Of a DNA stretch of 64,000 bases, positions 11,557-23,230 are shown piece by piece. The notes beneath the pieces are model-generated. The model had not been told where the DNA came from. It ran no database searches and saw nothing but the letters and a program-made list of their open reading frames with translations. How positions within the stretch are numbered: the stretch's first letter is position 1; each line of letters begins with the position of its first letter. The stretch is from positions 1-64,000 of the forward strand of contig CDMY01000484.1 of NCBI GenBank assembly GCA_001179505.1. The letters are read 5' to 3'. The translations under genes were made by a program, and so were the position numbers. The DNA is from Vitrella brassicaformis. Lineage: Eukaryota; Sar; Vitrellaceae.

Positions 11557-14500
11557 TCACTCACTAATTGCAAATTGCTTCTGCGCTCGGCAGAAGCTCC
11601 TACATCTTGCTAACGCCACACAAGTGCTCGTGCCCGCATGTTCCTCCATGATCCTTCTTCTCGGCGGCTTCGTATTCTTCTTGACCTCCGTAATTTCCCG
11701 CTTTGGATCGACGGCCCACACGTCAGGTGATGCGCCAGCCACGTGGAGAATGAAGACGCCCTCCCCTTCAGAGGCAAAAGAAGGTGCGATTGCACGCTCC
11801 TTCCTCTTGCCCATCGCACGCATCCGTCGACCTGGCAAGATGTCAACGTAAAAGTTCTCGTTCCGCTTCAGATCAAACTCGCGTCGTTGAATCCGGTTAA
11901 GCCCAGGCGGGTAAGCCATCCCAGCATCTCCCGTGGCGACGTCAAGGTAGGGCGGTGTGCCCCATAGTTGCTCCTCTTCTCCATCGTCATCGTCACTTGC
12001 CATGATGCCTCCGCTACTTCGGCTTTCTGCTGCTGCATTTACTCGTTTCGTCACCGCTTCCCTCTCCTCCCTTATCTTCTCCACCTGTGCTTTCGTTGTG
12101 TCCTGGACCAAAACGTCTTCCTTCGGCAGGCAGTCGCAGTGCACCGGTCGAGGGGTCGAGGGAGGGATCACACGATCCTTCCTGAGTGTCTGGAGCTGCG
12201 CGTTGGGCAGGATGGCAAAATGGGACGAAACACTTCTGTCGAGGTATTCAAGACACTCGGAGCCGTTACAAAGCCTGCCGCAAGGCCTGAAGTCCTCTCT
12301 GCACCGTTTTTGGTCTTCTCTCGGAAGCGACTGGTAGTTGAGATATACCTGCTCGCCGTTCTGAAAGACAAGAAGCATTTTACAGAGCTGTTGGATGTCT
12401 GTTGAGGTCCGAATGCACGTACCAGGCCGTGTCGCGGTGGCGGCATGACCTTCATAAGATCGATGACAGACTGGAGAAAATTGCGGGAGAAAGCTGACTG
12501 TCGCCACATCATCACACTGCAGGCACGTAGCGAGCAAAGAGGGTGGACATGTCGCCCACTCTTCCAGCTTACCCTGAATTGAAGAACCATGCAGTGACGT
12601 CTGACGTTAGGATGGCATCTTTGTCCGGATTTTCAGCTATGAAGTCCTCCAATCGCTTCTCACAGTCCATGAAGAGCGTATCCTGAATTGGCAACGCCGT
12701 GTGGAAGGGCAGTGAGCAGCCCGCCTGCTTACCGCATCTTTCCACACAACCCACTCGAGGTCCATGTCTGGATCGGTGAGCAAGTTAAAAATGGCCTCCA
12801 GCTTGGCACGATACGCACCCCCTGAGGCAGTCACCGTACAGATGTGATCGTGGCTCATTCGTTCTGTGTCTTGCGTGTGCCCACGGTTGCCGAGCTGTGG
12901 AGCGCTGACATCCAAGGTAATACTCTCATAACCATGGAGTGCCGCGTACCTGTGGGGCATTGTTTGAGGGGGCTTCCACCTGATCCGTGCTTGCATCGAA
13001 CTTACATTCGTTGGTTCTCGAAAGCAATTTCGAGATAGTCAGGCCTGGAGTAGTCTGGTGTCGAACGAAAGGCACCCGTTACAATGGCTATTTTCGACGG
13101 TTTCGTTGCTCTTGACGCTTTGCCGCTCGCAGGCGCCGAATCACCGGCTATGTCGACAGATGGGGAGCAAATCCATTCTCCATTGTTACGGATCCCCTCC
13201 TTACTATCATTGAGCTGTGCGATGCCGCCGGCCGCCGTTGGCTTCGGTATGATCGCTCGAATGGATGAGGGCTTCGGCACGGGAAACTGATCTTGCGGCA
13301 GCAGGCTTGCCAGCATCGTCAAGCAGGCGTCTGGACGTCGTTCTGGCCTCCTTGGAGATATTTCATGCGAAGAGGGGGACGACGAAAGGCTCAACGTGGA
13401 CAGGACAATCGAAGCGTCTTCGTGCGAGACATAGACTCCTGCTAGGTACGGGCATGTCCGTCGTACGGGCCTGTCCGTCTCGTCGTAACTGCATGCTGAA
13501 TGCTAGTGGCGGTGCTGCGTACCTGTCTGGTTGTCGCTCGCCAAACGTGCAATCACCCAATTTAGCGCAACATCCTCGCAATCCATCTCACGACTTATCA
13601 CGTCAAGCAGAGCCCTGTGGCACCACATGCAGCATAGCAGAAGGAGCCGGATGGAACGGAAACGTGTTCGCGTGGCTGTGATGCATACCTCGGCAAGACG
13701 CGTGAGAAGGCCATGAGCAATGAGGTGGGCACCATAGCAAGCCCAGGAAGCAGCAAAGAGGCCCTCTCAGAGGCCACCTCATAGCTGTAGGCAAGCCCCG
13801 TTTACTGTTTTGATTGTCTTGTTTTATCCTTACCTGTACGTCGGAACGTCGGCACCGTCACACTCTATCATGGATCCTCCCAGTCCTTCGAAAGACACCA
13901 GTTTGTCAGGGAAACGGATCGCGGCAGAGACTAGGTACCGCACGAGAGCTGGAAGCATCAAAATAAAGGAAGAATGAGGGGTAAATGGTCATGTATAGCT
14001 TCCTTACGGCAATCAATGGTTCGGTCGTCGTCGAGAAGCAAAACAAGGGGTGTCCTGACGGCCGCCTTTGAAAAGGACCACCGCTCTGCTGTGCGTCGCC
14101 TTCCGAGTAGCAGACGCAGCTTTCTCGGCGAGGAAATGGGGAGTGATGCTAAGTCGACGGCTACTCTCCTCCCTTTCGGATCTCCATCTGACTGCCAGTC
14201 GATCAGGACTTCCTTGACCTCTGGACATGACTGCGCACTAGGGAGCGATCGTCTCAACCATGGGCCGGCACTTTCAGGCGTCGACGTGAGCAGAATGGTT
14301 ACAATATCCTGTGCGTACGGAGGAAATCTGATCAGAGGGATGTGAAAATGCTGGCATATTCACACCTTGGACACAGTATCCGGAAGGGTTCTGTTCAAAA
14401 TAACCAACTCAACAGAAGCTTCGTGACCTGGCTCGTCTTTGACATACTCCACCAGACATTCTCCTGGTTCCCATTCTTCGAGAGGGGGGATGTCCTGCAC

Positions 14501-14803
14501 ATGCTTGAACGTCTCCTCATTTTCATCTGTGTCTCCTTCATCCCCTTCTTCGTCCTCTTCCGGCTCCTCTCCGAAGAGCGACGACAGTAAGCCTCCCACG
14601 CCTCCCAGGAGATCACTGTCAACGCCAGACACATGAAGAGAAGGCTCCGCCGAAGGGTGCCGGTGTCCACCAAGCCGACGAGGTATCAAGCCAGGTGTCA
14701 CAATACCATGAAGCGCGAGGCCAATGAGCACCAGACCTATCGCCAACGTACTTAGCGACCCCACCACCCTGTGAGGAAAGCTTCTGCTCTGATTCTCCCT
14801 CAT
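11557..14803 (-). CDS. Type II membrane glycosyltransferase with GT64 and GT34 domains
   Basis: Starting at ATG 14803, a short basic N-terminus is followed by one membrane helix (about residues 13-33), then an acidic stem. The exostosin-like GT64 domain follows: DIVTILLTSTPES, then LLLDDD (14039-14024 region, the metal-binding DxD), an exon with RFPDKLVSF, an exon with YSYEVASERASLLLPG, and MDCEDVALNWVIARL, as in EXT C-terminal domains. The donor at 13522 and acceptor at 13439 join phase-1 ends (NQTG|VYVSHED) and the same frame runs on into a GT34 domain: KIAIVTGAF, ENQRM|YAALHGYES, then WKDA|DTLFMD, whose DxD is completed only after removal of the 50-nt intron 12732-12683. NSG|VMMWRQSAFSRNF and FILHVAGASPDVW complete it; the stop is at 11557. 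Likely Golgi/ER-lumenal polysaccharide or glycoprotein synthesis. Which sugars are transferred cannot be read from the sequence. The fusion is inferred from frame and splice-site agreement. Confidence 0.75.
12388..12422 (-). other. Predicted 35-nt intron in the GT34 domain
   Basis: GTACGTGC at 12422 and CCAACAG ending at 12388 would remove 35 nt between CTG and CTC in phase 0. This links the frame encoding MMWRQSAFSRNF to the frame encoding LCKMLLVFQNGEQ. Without it the first frame ends at 12168. The length is inferred only from keeping the reading frame. Confidence 0.5.
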
Positions 14804-16521
14804 CCAGTTGGTTTTCTGCTCGCCCTATCACTGAGCAGAAAAACGCCAGTCGGAGCGACTGCCCTTGTCAACGACTGTCTCACGATAGACACAAACAAAC
14901 GAATGGACGAACGACCGAACGGCGAACGATGAACGAACGCACGAACACACGAACACACTTGACACACCTAGCTGCTGCTCACAACTGGTCTGAATCTGCC
15001 GGTGCCGATGATGGGAATCAAGGACGAAACAACGAAAAACGAACGAAACAACTGCTGCACACGGGATGCCGGCAATCGGCGATGAGGTCAGGATGATTCC
15101 CCCGTGGGCCGTCTTGTGGCGGAGATGACGAGACACGGATCACCTCAGCCGCGGGATGTCCGAACGGACGCTGCAGCAGCCACGATAGAGGGCGGGAGAA
15201 GATGGAAGGTGCCTCTATATGCCGTGTTCTTGAACGCTTTGGCTGTCCAGATCGCCGATGGCACGAAGATGATCAGCACGAAGGGTCATCCGCACGAATC
15301 ATGGCACGCTGCGTGAGATCACGCAGCGCCCTCTCTTCTGACGACTCGCAGCATTCACGGCACAACCGGCCACATGCAGGGTCTCAAGAAGGCACACAAA
15401 CGCGTGATCTCACAAGGCACGAAACTCCAACGAATACTCAGACAGGATACACAGAAGAGGGGGGCGCTACCCTGGGCTACTTGACCGAACGACGCCGAAA
15501 AGCTTTTAACGCCCCCTACATGCATTCTAGCTCGCAGCTCCCGCTTATCTACGCCACAGTCTTGTGTAGGGTTCGTGGGGTTTGTCTGCGGCGATCTTCT
15601 ACGGCGATACTGTAGCGGTGCGGCTGTGATGGCCAAAGACCCCATGATAAGCCAACAGCACACCACATACAGTGCGTGTCTGTCTGATCCGATCTGAGTG
15701 TCCTCTCGATGCATCGATGTGTCCATCCGAGCATCTGTAGCCAGTCAGGGTGTCTAGTGGTAGAATTTGGGTGTGTTCGAGCCCCAGCGGGGTCAGCTGA
15801 GGAACGCATGCGCTCGTGTGGCCAGCCAGGGTTGCCAAGCCTGGCCTATCGGCCTGTGTGTGTCCGTATGGGTGTTGTATGCATGATGACATACACTGTG
15901 CATGGATCCATGCAAGGAGCAATCAATGAAGGGCTGCGCCTTCAGATACACACGTATATGGACACAAGTCTGTCGTCCACACCATGTATCCCATCCGTCA
16001 GTAGTCGCAACACGCGCACCACCATCGATGACCAATCTAGCCATCAGCAGATGGACGATAAGGGAAGAGAGAACCCACTCGCCCACGGCGCAGTCGGGTC
16101 AGGAATGCACACGACGACGCAGTTCGTTTCATGAGAGACCGACAGACTCTGCCTGCCGTTGCGCTATGAGTTAACGTATGTCACACATGCACACGGCGAA
16201 CATGTGCCCACGGCACCATGAAACGCCAGATCTCCGTCGCCATCGTGTGCACCAGGCACCACGATGCTCAGATCCGCCATCCCGGCATGTGCTCCACGCA
16301 CCATGATCAAGACCTCCTCCAGAACGCCTCACAAACGTGGCAGGGACTCATAGATCTGACGGAGAAAGCACTCCGTGCTGTCGGCTGACCTCTCATGGCC
16401 CTCCAGCGCCCTCTCCCTCATCGACGACTAGCCTGCACACCACACAAACACGACCCGCACACAGCCATCGAAGGAGGAAGTACATCTCTCCAACGCTGAC
16501 CGACCACCTCAGCCAGGGAAC
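14804..16521. other. Intergenic region
   Basis: The first 250 bases are rich in ACGAACGAAC-type repeats upstream of the GT64-GT34 start. I see no exon with family features. A truncated tRNA-like sequence lies at 15741-15797. The rest is unique sequence with only short unremarkable open frames. Confidence 0.5.
15741..15797 (+). pseudogene. Truncated tRNA-like sequence (tRNA-Gly-like, no anticodon arm)
   Basis: TGTCTAGTGGTAGAAT matches a tRNA D-arm/A box of the Gly type, and GTGTTCGAGCCCC matches a T-arm/B box. They are far closer than in a real tRNA, with no room for an anticodon stem-loop. It is probably a tRNA pseudogene or a tRNA-derived SINE head with an internal deletion. Confidence 0.45.
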
Positions 16522-16523
16522 TA

Positions 16524-18383
16524 CAGTCCGGACCGCGTAAGTGGGTCAGTACACAGCTGGCCCACTTACGCGTCTGACCCGCTTATGCGTACGTACAGAG
16601 CTGACCCACTTATTTTCCAGCGACTTTTGAAGTGATTTCTCGCTGTGAATGAATCACAAGAGCCTCGCAGAAGCCCATTGACTCTTTTTTTTTCTCTTGC
16701 TCAAAGTCACTCAAAACGACGAAAAACCGGTCTGTTCTCTCATTCATTCAATCAGTCCTTGGATGGCTGCGAAAGCCCTTGGATGTCTCCGAATGTTTGA
16801 TTCATCGTTGATCTCCACACACGCCACGCAAAGTGATGCAGCCTGAGTGATTTTGCAAGAAGATTCGTCGTCGACACATGCACTTGGCGTCATCAACGGT
16901 GTCTAAGGGCCCATGATGGCACTAAAGGCTGTCGCGCCATAGCATGTCGCTGCCTATATGATTGGTCCTTGGTTTTGGCCCATCGTATCCACGCTATGTT
17001 TTGATGGTGTTTGATGCGATATTGGCCATGGCTCAGTGCAGTGGGCCGAGCTCCAAGCTACCGTTACACGGTGCTGTAGCTCGCAGTCCTCGCTTGACCA
17101 TGGCGGATATCGCACTACGCCTGGGCATCGTGCACTACGTCACAGGTACAGACACGTACACCGCATGATCTCTACTACACACCCGCACATCGCTCTCCTA
17201 TGTCGGTTGGCTTCAGAGTGCCTTTGGTGCGTATTCGCTGCGTCATGCGGATGGACTGCCATCGTTCGTGGGTCGTAGCTCACTTGTCGGTATGGACCTA
17301 CACTCCACCTACTCGCTGAGCCACGTCCATGCTCCCTTCTGGCTTGTATTGCATCTCATGGTGTGTGCAGGTTGGTTTGTGTGTATCTGTGGTCTTGGTT
17401 GTCGTTTGGGTGCTCGAGACACACTACCTCCGTCTGTTGGTACGCACCTACACGTGTGATGCGGACCATCTGGCTCATCACTCACTGTGTGTCTTTGGTG
17501 GTACAGGGTATCATGTTTCGTTGTGCCTGACGGGCAGTACATCCTGCGGGGTTCGTTATCCATCACGTATGGTACGTTGCCTGCACACACACGCCATCTC
17601 GTGTGGCACCCACCATCCATCTCTCTCTCTCTCTGTGGATGTTTGGCTGGTGGTGCAGGGTGACTGTATGTTGGTCATGGGTTATGTTGGTTGACTGGGA
17701 TGAGCATACAAGTACGTCCCTCGCCCCTCCCCCATACATACACTTGTATGGTCCATCCTCACCTCTGTTGTGTGTGGTTGGTGTCATGTGTGTGGTATGG
17801 TGGTGGTGCAGTTTTGCGTCGTGACATTCGTTGGACTTCTGCGTGTTATTCACTACACGGTGTTGGTGACCGTTGATCGTTACGTCAGCCTTTCGGCACT
17901 CCCGAAACGTTCACTCACCGGCACACACATCGACTATACCGATTTCGACAAAGGCATGAACAGCAAGCATAACAGGAAGCAAATCACATAAATCATGCCG
18001 CCCCGCCGCCTGCAGCNNNNNNNNNNNNNNNNNNNNNNNNNNNNNNNNNNNNNNNNNNNNNNNNNNNNNNNNNNNNNNNNNNNNNNNNNNNNNNNNNNNN
18101 NNNNNNNNNNNNNNNNNNNNNNNNNNNNNNNNNNNNNNNNNNNNNNNNNNNNNNNNNNNNNNNNNNNNNNNNNNNNNNNNNNNNNNNNNNNNNNNNNNNN
18201 NNNNNNNNNNNNNNNNNNNNNNNNNNNNNNNNNNNNNNNNNNNNNNNNNNNNNNNNNNNNNNNNNNNNNNNNNNNNNNNNNNNNNNNNNNNNNNNNNNNN
18301 NNNNNNNNNNNNNNNNCAGCCCTGCTGGCCCACATACGCAATTGACCCGCTTATGCGGTGACCCACTTACGCGGTCCGGACTG
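16524..18383. mobile_element. Non-autonomous pogo/Tc1-mariner-type transposon
   Basis: The ends at 16524-16548 and 18359-18383 are perfect 25-bp inverted repeats starting CAGTCCGGACCGCG. Both are flanked by TA (16522-16523 and 18384-18385), the target duplication of the Tc1/mariner superfamily; the terminal CAGT is typical of pogo/Tigger-like ends. Just inside each end the motif GACCCRCTTAYGCG recurs: about 16558-16571, 16572-16587 and 16604-16614 on the left, and two diverged copies at 18325-18357 on the right. The interior has no transposase-like frame, but 300 unknown bases (18017-18316) hide part of it. It most likely moves with a transposase encoded elsewhere. Confidence 0.8.
18017..18316. 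other. Assembly gap, 300 N
   Basis: Exactly 300 N inside the transposon; the same length as the other two gaps, so a placeholder of unknown true size. Confidence 0.95.
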
Positions 18384-18385
18384 TA

Positions 18386-20521
18386 CCCCAGCACGACGCC
18401 TCGCGCCCAGACCAAGCCAGATCCTTCATTACCACCACGCCGACGGTGCCTTCCGGCCTCCGCCACCACGTGTCCACCACGAGATGGTCCATCTCGGTCA
18501 CCACCGGCGCTTCATACCTCAGATCTGGCTTGCTGCCTCAGCCTCACGTGCCTGCCTTGGTGGTGGTTGGGTCCGTCATGTGTGTATTACCGTATGGGTG
18601 TCAGGTTCGTGACGACGGGGAGAGCCTCCAGGCGCCAGCCAGCGAGCAGGTCCTCACCGATGCCGACAAAACCAACAAAGCTTTGAAGGAAATCGAACGA
18701 AGTCAGAAGGTCCACGCAAAGCCGACGAATGCGCACGAAATGGATGGATGGATTCCGGCTAATTATGCAAGCTATGATCTACACAAACTCGGCTAGGCTG
18801 AGGCACGCTAAGCCCTCAACTGAGCCCCCAGTCTTCGCACTTCTCTGGACACTCCTTCTCCTGACAAGGCGGCTGCGTCAGCATCAGCAGTCCCTCGCCA
18901 CTGCAGCGACGCCACACGCCATCCGGTCCGTATCCTTGCCAGTGCGACAGCCATCAGCACGCCAACCAGAGCGCACAAGGCTCGCCAGAGACAGATGGAC
19001 AGATGGACCCTCCTGGCACCCACCAGGTGACTTCAGTGAGGAAGATGGGTGTGCACGTGCGCTGAGGACACCCGCTGTATATCCTTGCTGGCAGGGGAAA
19101 GGCAGCCGCTCAGCAGCTTGCTTTCCCCGTCCTCCCGAGCAGCCTGCGGGATGCCACGAGGGTGGGCACTCTTCCTGTGAGTGGGTGCGTCAAGGACACG
19201 GGTGGACCGGTCGGTACGTGCGCCATTGCAAGCACCACATCGGCTCATGCACGTCTGCATGCAGCCTCCCGTGCTCCTTGATGTGTGTGTGCGTCTTGCA
19301 GCCATGGCTGACAGTGTCAAGCCGGCGAGAACGACAAGAAGAGGCGGTATTTGCAATGCTCTCGAGGCCAATGCAAAGGGTGGGCCAACAGGTGCACGAA
19401 TGCACGCTGGTTGCATATGAAGGCCGTCGCCTCACACCGATGTCTTCGAGTGCGATATCGAGTATCGAGTATCGCGATCGGCGAAGCTTCCTTCGTCCGT
19501 TTTCCGACCAACCCAACCCGTTGAACTTTTCCCTGTGATATATATATTCAGTGTTTCTGGCCACTCCCAGCCCTTCGGTCGTCTGTAGCCTTCACTCCTA
19601 TCAGCTGCAAGCCTATCTAGTCGACCACTTTGAAGGATGCAAGTTCCCTTCTCGGTCGGGCTGTCGGGACTCGCCACGCATTCGCCGCTCCGCGCTCCAT
19701 CTGCCACGCTCCTCCGAAACACCGTCAAGAATGGATAGATTGTATCCGGATTTCCTGGGAACACATACAGCCACATATATGCATGCATGACAACAATTCA
19801 ATTCATCTGTGTTTTTCTTGGTGTGCCTACATTTCCTTCTTCTACGCCGTTCTCCTTCCACATCGTTCACAATGCATCCACGGATGGATGGATGGATGGA
19901 GAGTTATTGGATGGACGGAGGCATGCACGCGCATGGTGAGTGATTGAATGAAGAGGCATGCAGATGCGAAGCCCCAATAATGGAAAGCCAAATTAGATGT
20001 GGAGACGCACAATCTTACCCTTAACCACACCACAAAATCAAAGCAGCAGCGGTTTCACGAAATGTCATTCATTCATTCGGCGTCGTCATGAACACACCAG
20101 GCATTCATTCGGACGAAGCGAGCAGCACTGCAGAACACCCTGCAGAGACCAGGGCGGCGACTCCGGCTCATCAAGGTTTTCCTTGGCTACCCCTGGGTTT
20201 CACAGAAGCGCGGGGAAAAAGGCGCCGGCGCCCTCCTTGTTACTTGCCGGGCTGCGAGCGGTGTGGTGTGTCGGGTTTATGTTTGTGGGGGTGCGTGTAC
20301 GCGTCTATCTTACATGCTCAGTGTCCGTGTCGTGTGTGCATAGGTCGGATCTTGTCTTCCTCAGTCTAAACACACACCAGACCTTGAATCGAAGTTCACT
20401 GGAAGTCACCAGCAGACCAGACGTACCTCTTGTTGTTACGGCACACACCAGACCATGCGACACTGACCGGCGGCCGGAGAGCGTCATCAGTGGTGGCCGT
20501 TGCGGCTTCACTTTCCCGTAT
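18386..20521. other. Intergenic region, nothing convincing
   Basis: Several open frames cross this stretch on both strands but none shows a family motif, a coherent signal peptide or consistent splice sites. A short TGGA microsatellite lies near 19.88-19.91 kb. Confidence 0.4.
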
Positions 20522-21521
20522 ATGCTGACATCTTCGCTGACTTTCTCTTTCATTAGCGCCTCTGTTCTGCTCTATTTCGCTGTATTCTCTGGACGACACA
20601 AGAAGCTGAGCAGCGAAAGACGGCGTTTGGTCTCTTCATCTTCTGGCGGTGTTGCTGCCAACAATGGCAATGAAACGCTCTCCAGTGACGTTCCGCTGAT
20701 GTCGTTCCACGATATGGTGTCCTATCTTGACGGTGTGATGGCGTCTGTTGAGAGTCGCTCCCGAAGAGTGGGAGCGAAAAGATGGTACCCATCTTCCACA
20801 TTATTAATTCATACCTGACAAAGCAGCGAAATTTCGCGACTGACGATGCCGTCATAGCAGAGCGAAACGGGTTGGCGAGACAGCTGGCGTATACATTGGG
20901 AGCGCACGAAATGAAAATCCGGCACAGCTGACGTGCTTTGAGGGAGAAGCGGGATGTGTCACGCTATGAGGCCCTCAAAAGGGAGGAAGGTACTTCTTTG
21001 CCCTGACACTCAGGAACGCGGAAGAATCACTGGAAGAGCTGGTGCTGCAGGTGCTCGACGTCATCGACTTTCTGGGGCCCGGTAATGTCTATTTGTCCAT
21101 TTATGAGAAAAGCAGCGAAGACCATTCGAAGGACTTTCTGGTCGGCATGGACCTTCTCCTCACTCTGTTCCATGCGCATCATGGCATCGTAACTGACACT
21201 GAGGGGCGACCATCCGACGTCAACGCAGTCGAGTACCTCGCCAAAAAGCGCAACAGGGCGCTCGAGCCTTTGATGGATGGAAACAGCGGTCCATTCGACA
21301 GGGTGGTCATCCTGGATGGCCTCGTTCTTGAGTTGCTACACGAGGCTAGCACGCAGGGGGCTGACATGGCGTGCGGCACCGACTTCCGATTGCTAGAGGG
21401 CGAGAATGAGAAAAGGCGTCGTCTTGGATTCGCATGCGCTACACGGATGTGGCGAGAGCGCGAGACTCTGAAACAGGGAGCTGGACCAAAAGGACAAATA
21501 TGTGCAGTGAGCTGTGTGTAG
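20522..21521 (+). CDS. GT69 (CAP59/CMT1-like) glycosyltransferase, probably incomplete
   Basis: The family comprises fungal alpha-1,3-mannosyltransferase-like enzymes needed for capsule polysaccharide. ATG 20522 starts MLTSSLTFSFISASVLLYFA, a signal-anchor for a type II membrane protein, with a Ser-rich stem ending at about 20.8 kb. After a region that needs at least one intron (an in-frame TGA lies near 20.97 kb), the catalytic exon reads RYFFALTLRNAEESL, then FLGPGNVYLSIYEKSSED, EYLAKKRNRALEPL, FDRVVILDGLVLE and MACGTDF, the usual GT69 order. The frame ends at 21521 just before a GTGCGTGC microsatellite. The expected C-terminal part (the WDxxG-like and CWNG-like segments) was not found downstream, so the gene is truncated or its last exons are not recognisable by eye. 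Confidence 0.7.
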
Positions 21522-23123
21522 ACAGCGTGCGTGTGCGTGCGCGCGTGCGTGTGTGTGTACACGTCTCGCGTGTTGTTTCGCTTATCCGCATGCTCGCATG
21601 CTACTCAGGTTCCTGCTCAAGTGTATCTCACATCGAGTAGTCTTGAGGGTCTTGGTCTTCCGGCGTCGCTCTTGTCATCGTCTTTCTACTCTGCGTTTGC
21701 GCGAGCGCACCAGCCAGGTCTGTGCATTCAAGCCAAGCTCCCGCACAGCCTTAAGTGTGCGGGGGTTGCCGTCCCTGTCGATGTAACGTGAGGGCTGTTA
21801 GTTGTAACCCAACCGCCTCTTGGTCGGGGATTGCTGGGGTCTTGAGCAAGCTCATGACCAAATGCTCACTGAGACGACCGTGCAGGAGACCTATGAGAAG
21901 AGATAAGCCAAAGAAGCAGACGTGACGGATGCATTAAATGTGCCTATCTGCAGAATGCGAAGAATCTGGCGTGAGTTTCCCTGTGACCTGCGATAGAGAA
22001 GAGGCGCCGAAGTGACGCGAGTGCATCGGTAGACGAAAATGAGGCAGACAAACAGAATAAGTGCTATACTTGGGCCTCACGGGGACGGATTTGTCGAAGA
22101 CCGGCTTGCGTTGGATTTGCTGCTCATTCAGATTCAGTGTTTAAGTCTGTTACACTTGGGCAAGTCTTGGGGCAGCACATTGAATTCGCTTTCTTCGCAA
22201 ACGGACTTTTTCTCAACGTGAAACGGACTTTTGTGATGATCGAGTTCATTGAATGAATGGATTCGAACATGCATTCACCCAACACATGAATGCGATCAGT
22301 CACATGCTATCTACACCGCCTTCTCCTGTCAGTCATCCGACTTGTCTGCGCTTCCCATTCTCCACCCGTCGCCGCTGCTGCTGCCGACGATGCTCCTCCG
22401 TGCCGTCCTCCTCCTCCTCTGCCTCTGCCTGCAGTCCTCGCCTTGGCCTTCGACGCTGCTGCCCTTGCTTTCTGCTTGACTGTATTCTTCTGCTTGACAT
22501 TCTGACGACGCCGCCCCGTGCAGAGGGTGTGTATTGGATATTCGAGAAGGGCATCCTCCTCATAGATCCATCCATGGGCCCTCGGGACATTGCAACTGAC
22601 CGGGTCAGGCTATAAACAACGAACGGGGAGATCCATGGGTGGGTCCATATTGTGTGTGTGATCTGCAGGTGGCTGACATGATTGGATTGGTGACCTACCC
22701 GACGGCGAGAACCCAGTGAGGCAATGGATTCGCGAGGCCATGGTGTGCTGGAAGGGCCTGACAGCGTGCCCGACACAGCTCTCCATAACCGACGGCGCAC
22801 ATGGTGTTGCGTCATGGGGCGTCATTCACGTAGCCACGCTCACCATCACAAGCACAAGACACGTCGTGATATACTCAAGCAGGCGGCGGCGATGAAAACC
22901 AGCGACAGCGTCGGCAGCGATAGCTGCGGATGTCAGCAAGGCGAATAGCACATCCATCCAGCCATGTGCGTGTGTCAGCTTCGCCGCGTGTCTGTCAGAT
23001 CAGTTGAAGACGTTGTATACTTTGAACCAGCGCTTCAGCGAGGCCACGCTCGAATTCATCACCAAGCAGCAGCTGACGGCCGTCAGCGAAGCAAGACCGT
23101 CTTCAAGGGCGTCCCCAGCAGCG

Positions 23124-23230
23124 TATTATTATTATTATTATTATTATATATATTTATATTATTATTATTATTATTAATTTTCTTTCCTTTCTTCTTCTTC
23201 TTCTGCTTCTTCTTCTTTTTCTTTTTTTTG
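23124..23230. repeat. TTA microsatellite followed by T/C-rich tract
   Basis: An uninterrupted run of TTA/ATT triplets, a short TATATATTTATA interruption, a second TTA run, then TTCTTC/TTTTT sequence to about 23.23 kb. Open frames through it encode only Leu/Ile or Phe runs. Confidence 0.9.

Noticed and set aside
17911-18469. Open frames crossing the first N gap (likewise at 32.3-33.2 and 43.4-43.8 kb)
   Set aside because: Frames through N are artefacts; only the ASST frame on each side of the third gap has independent support.
22253-22815. Pro/Leu-rich plus-strand or Arg/Glu/Gln-rich minus-strand protein
   Set aside because: Low-complexity translation of CTC/GCC-rich DNA with no splice or family support.
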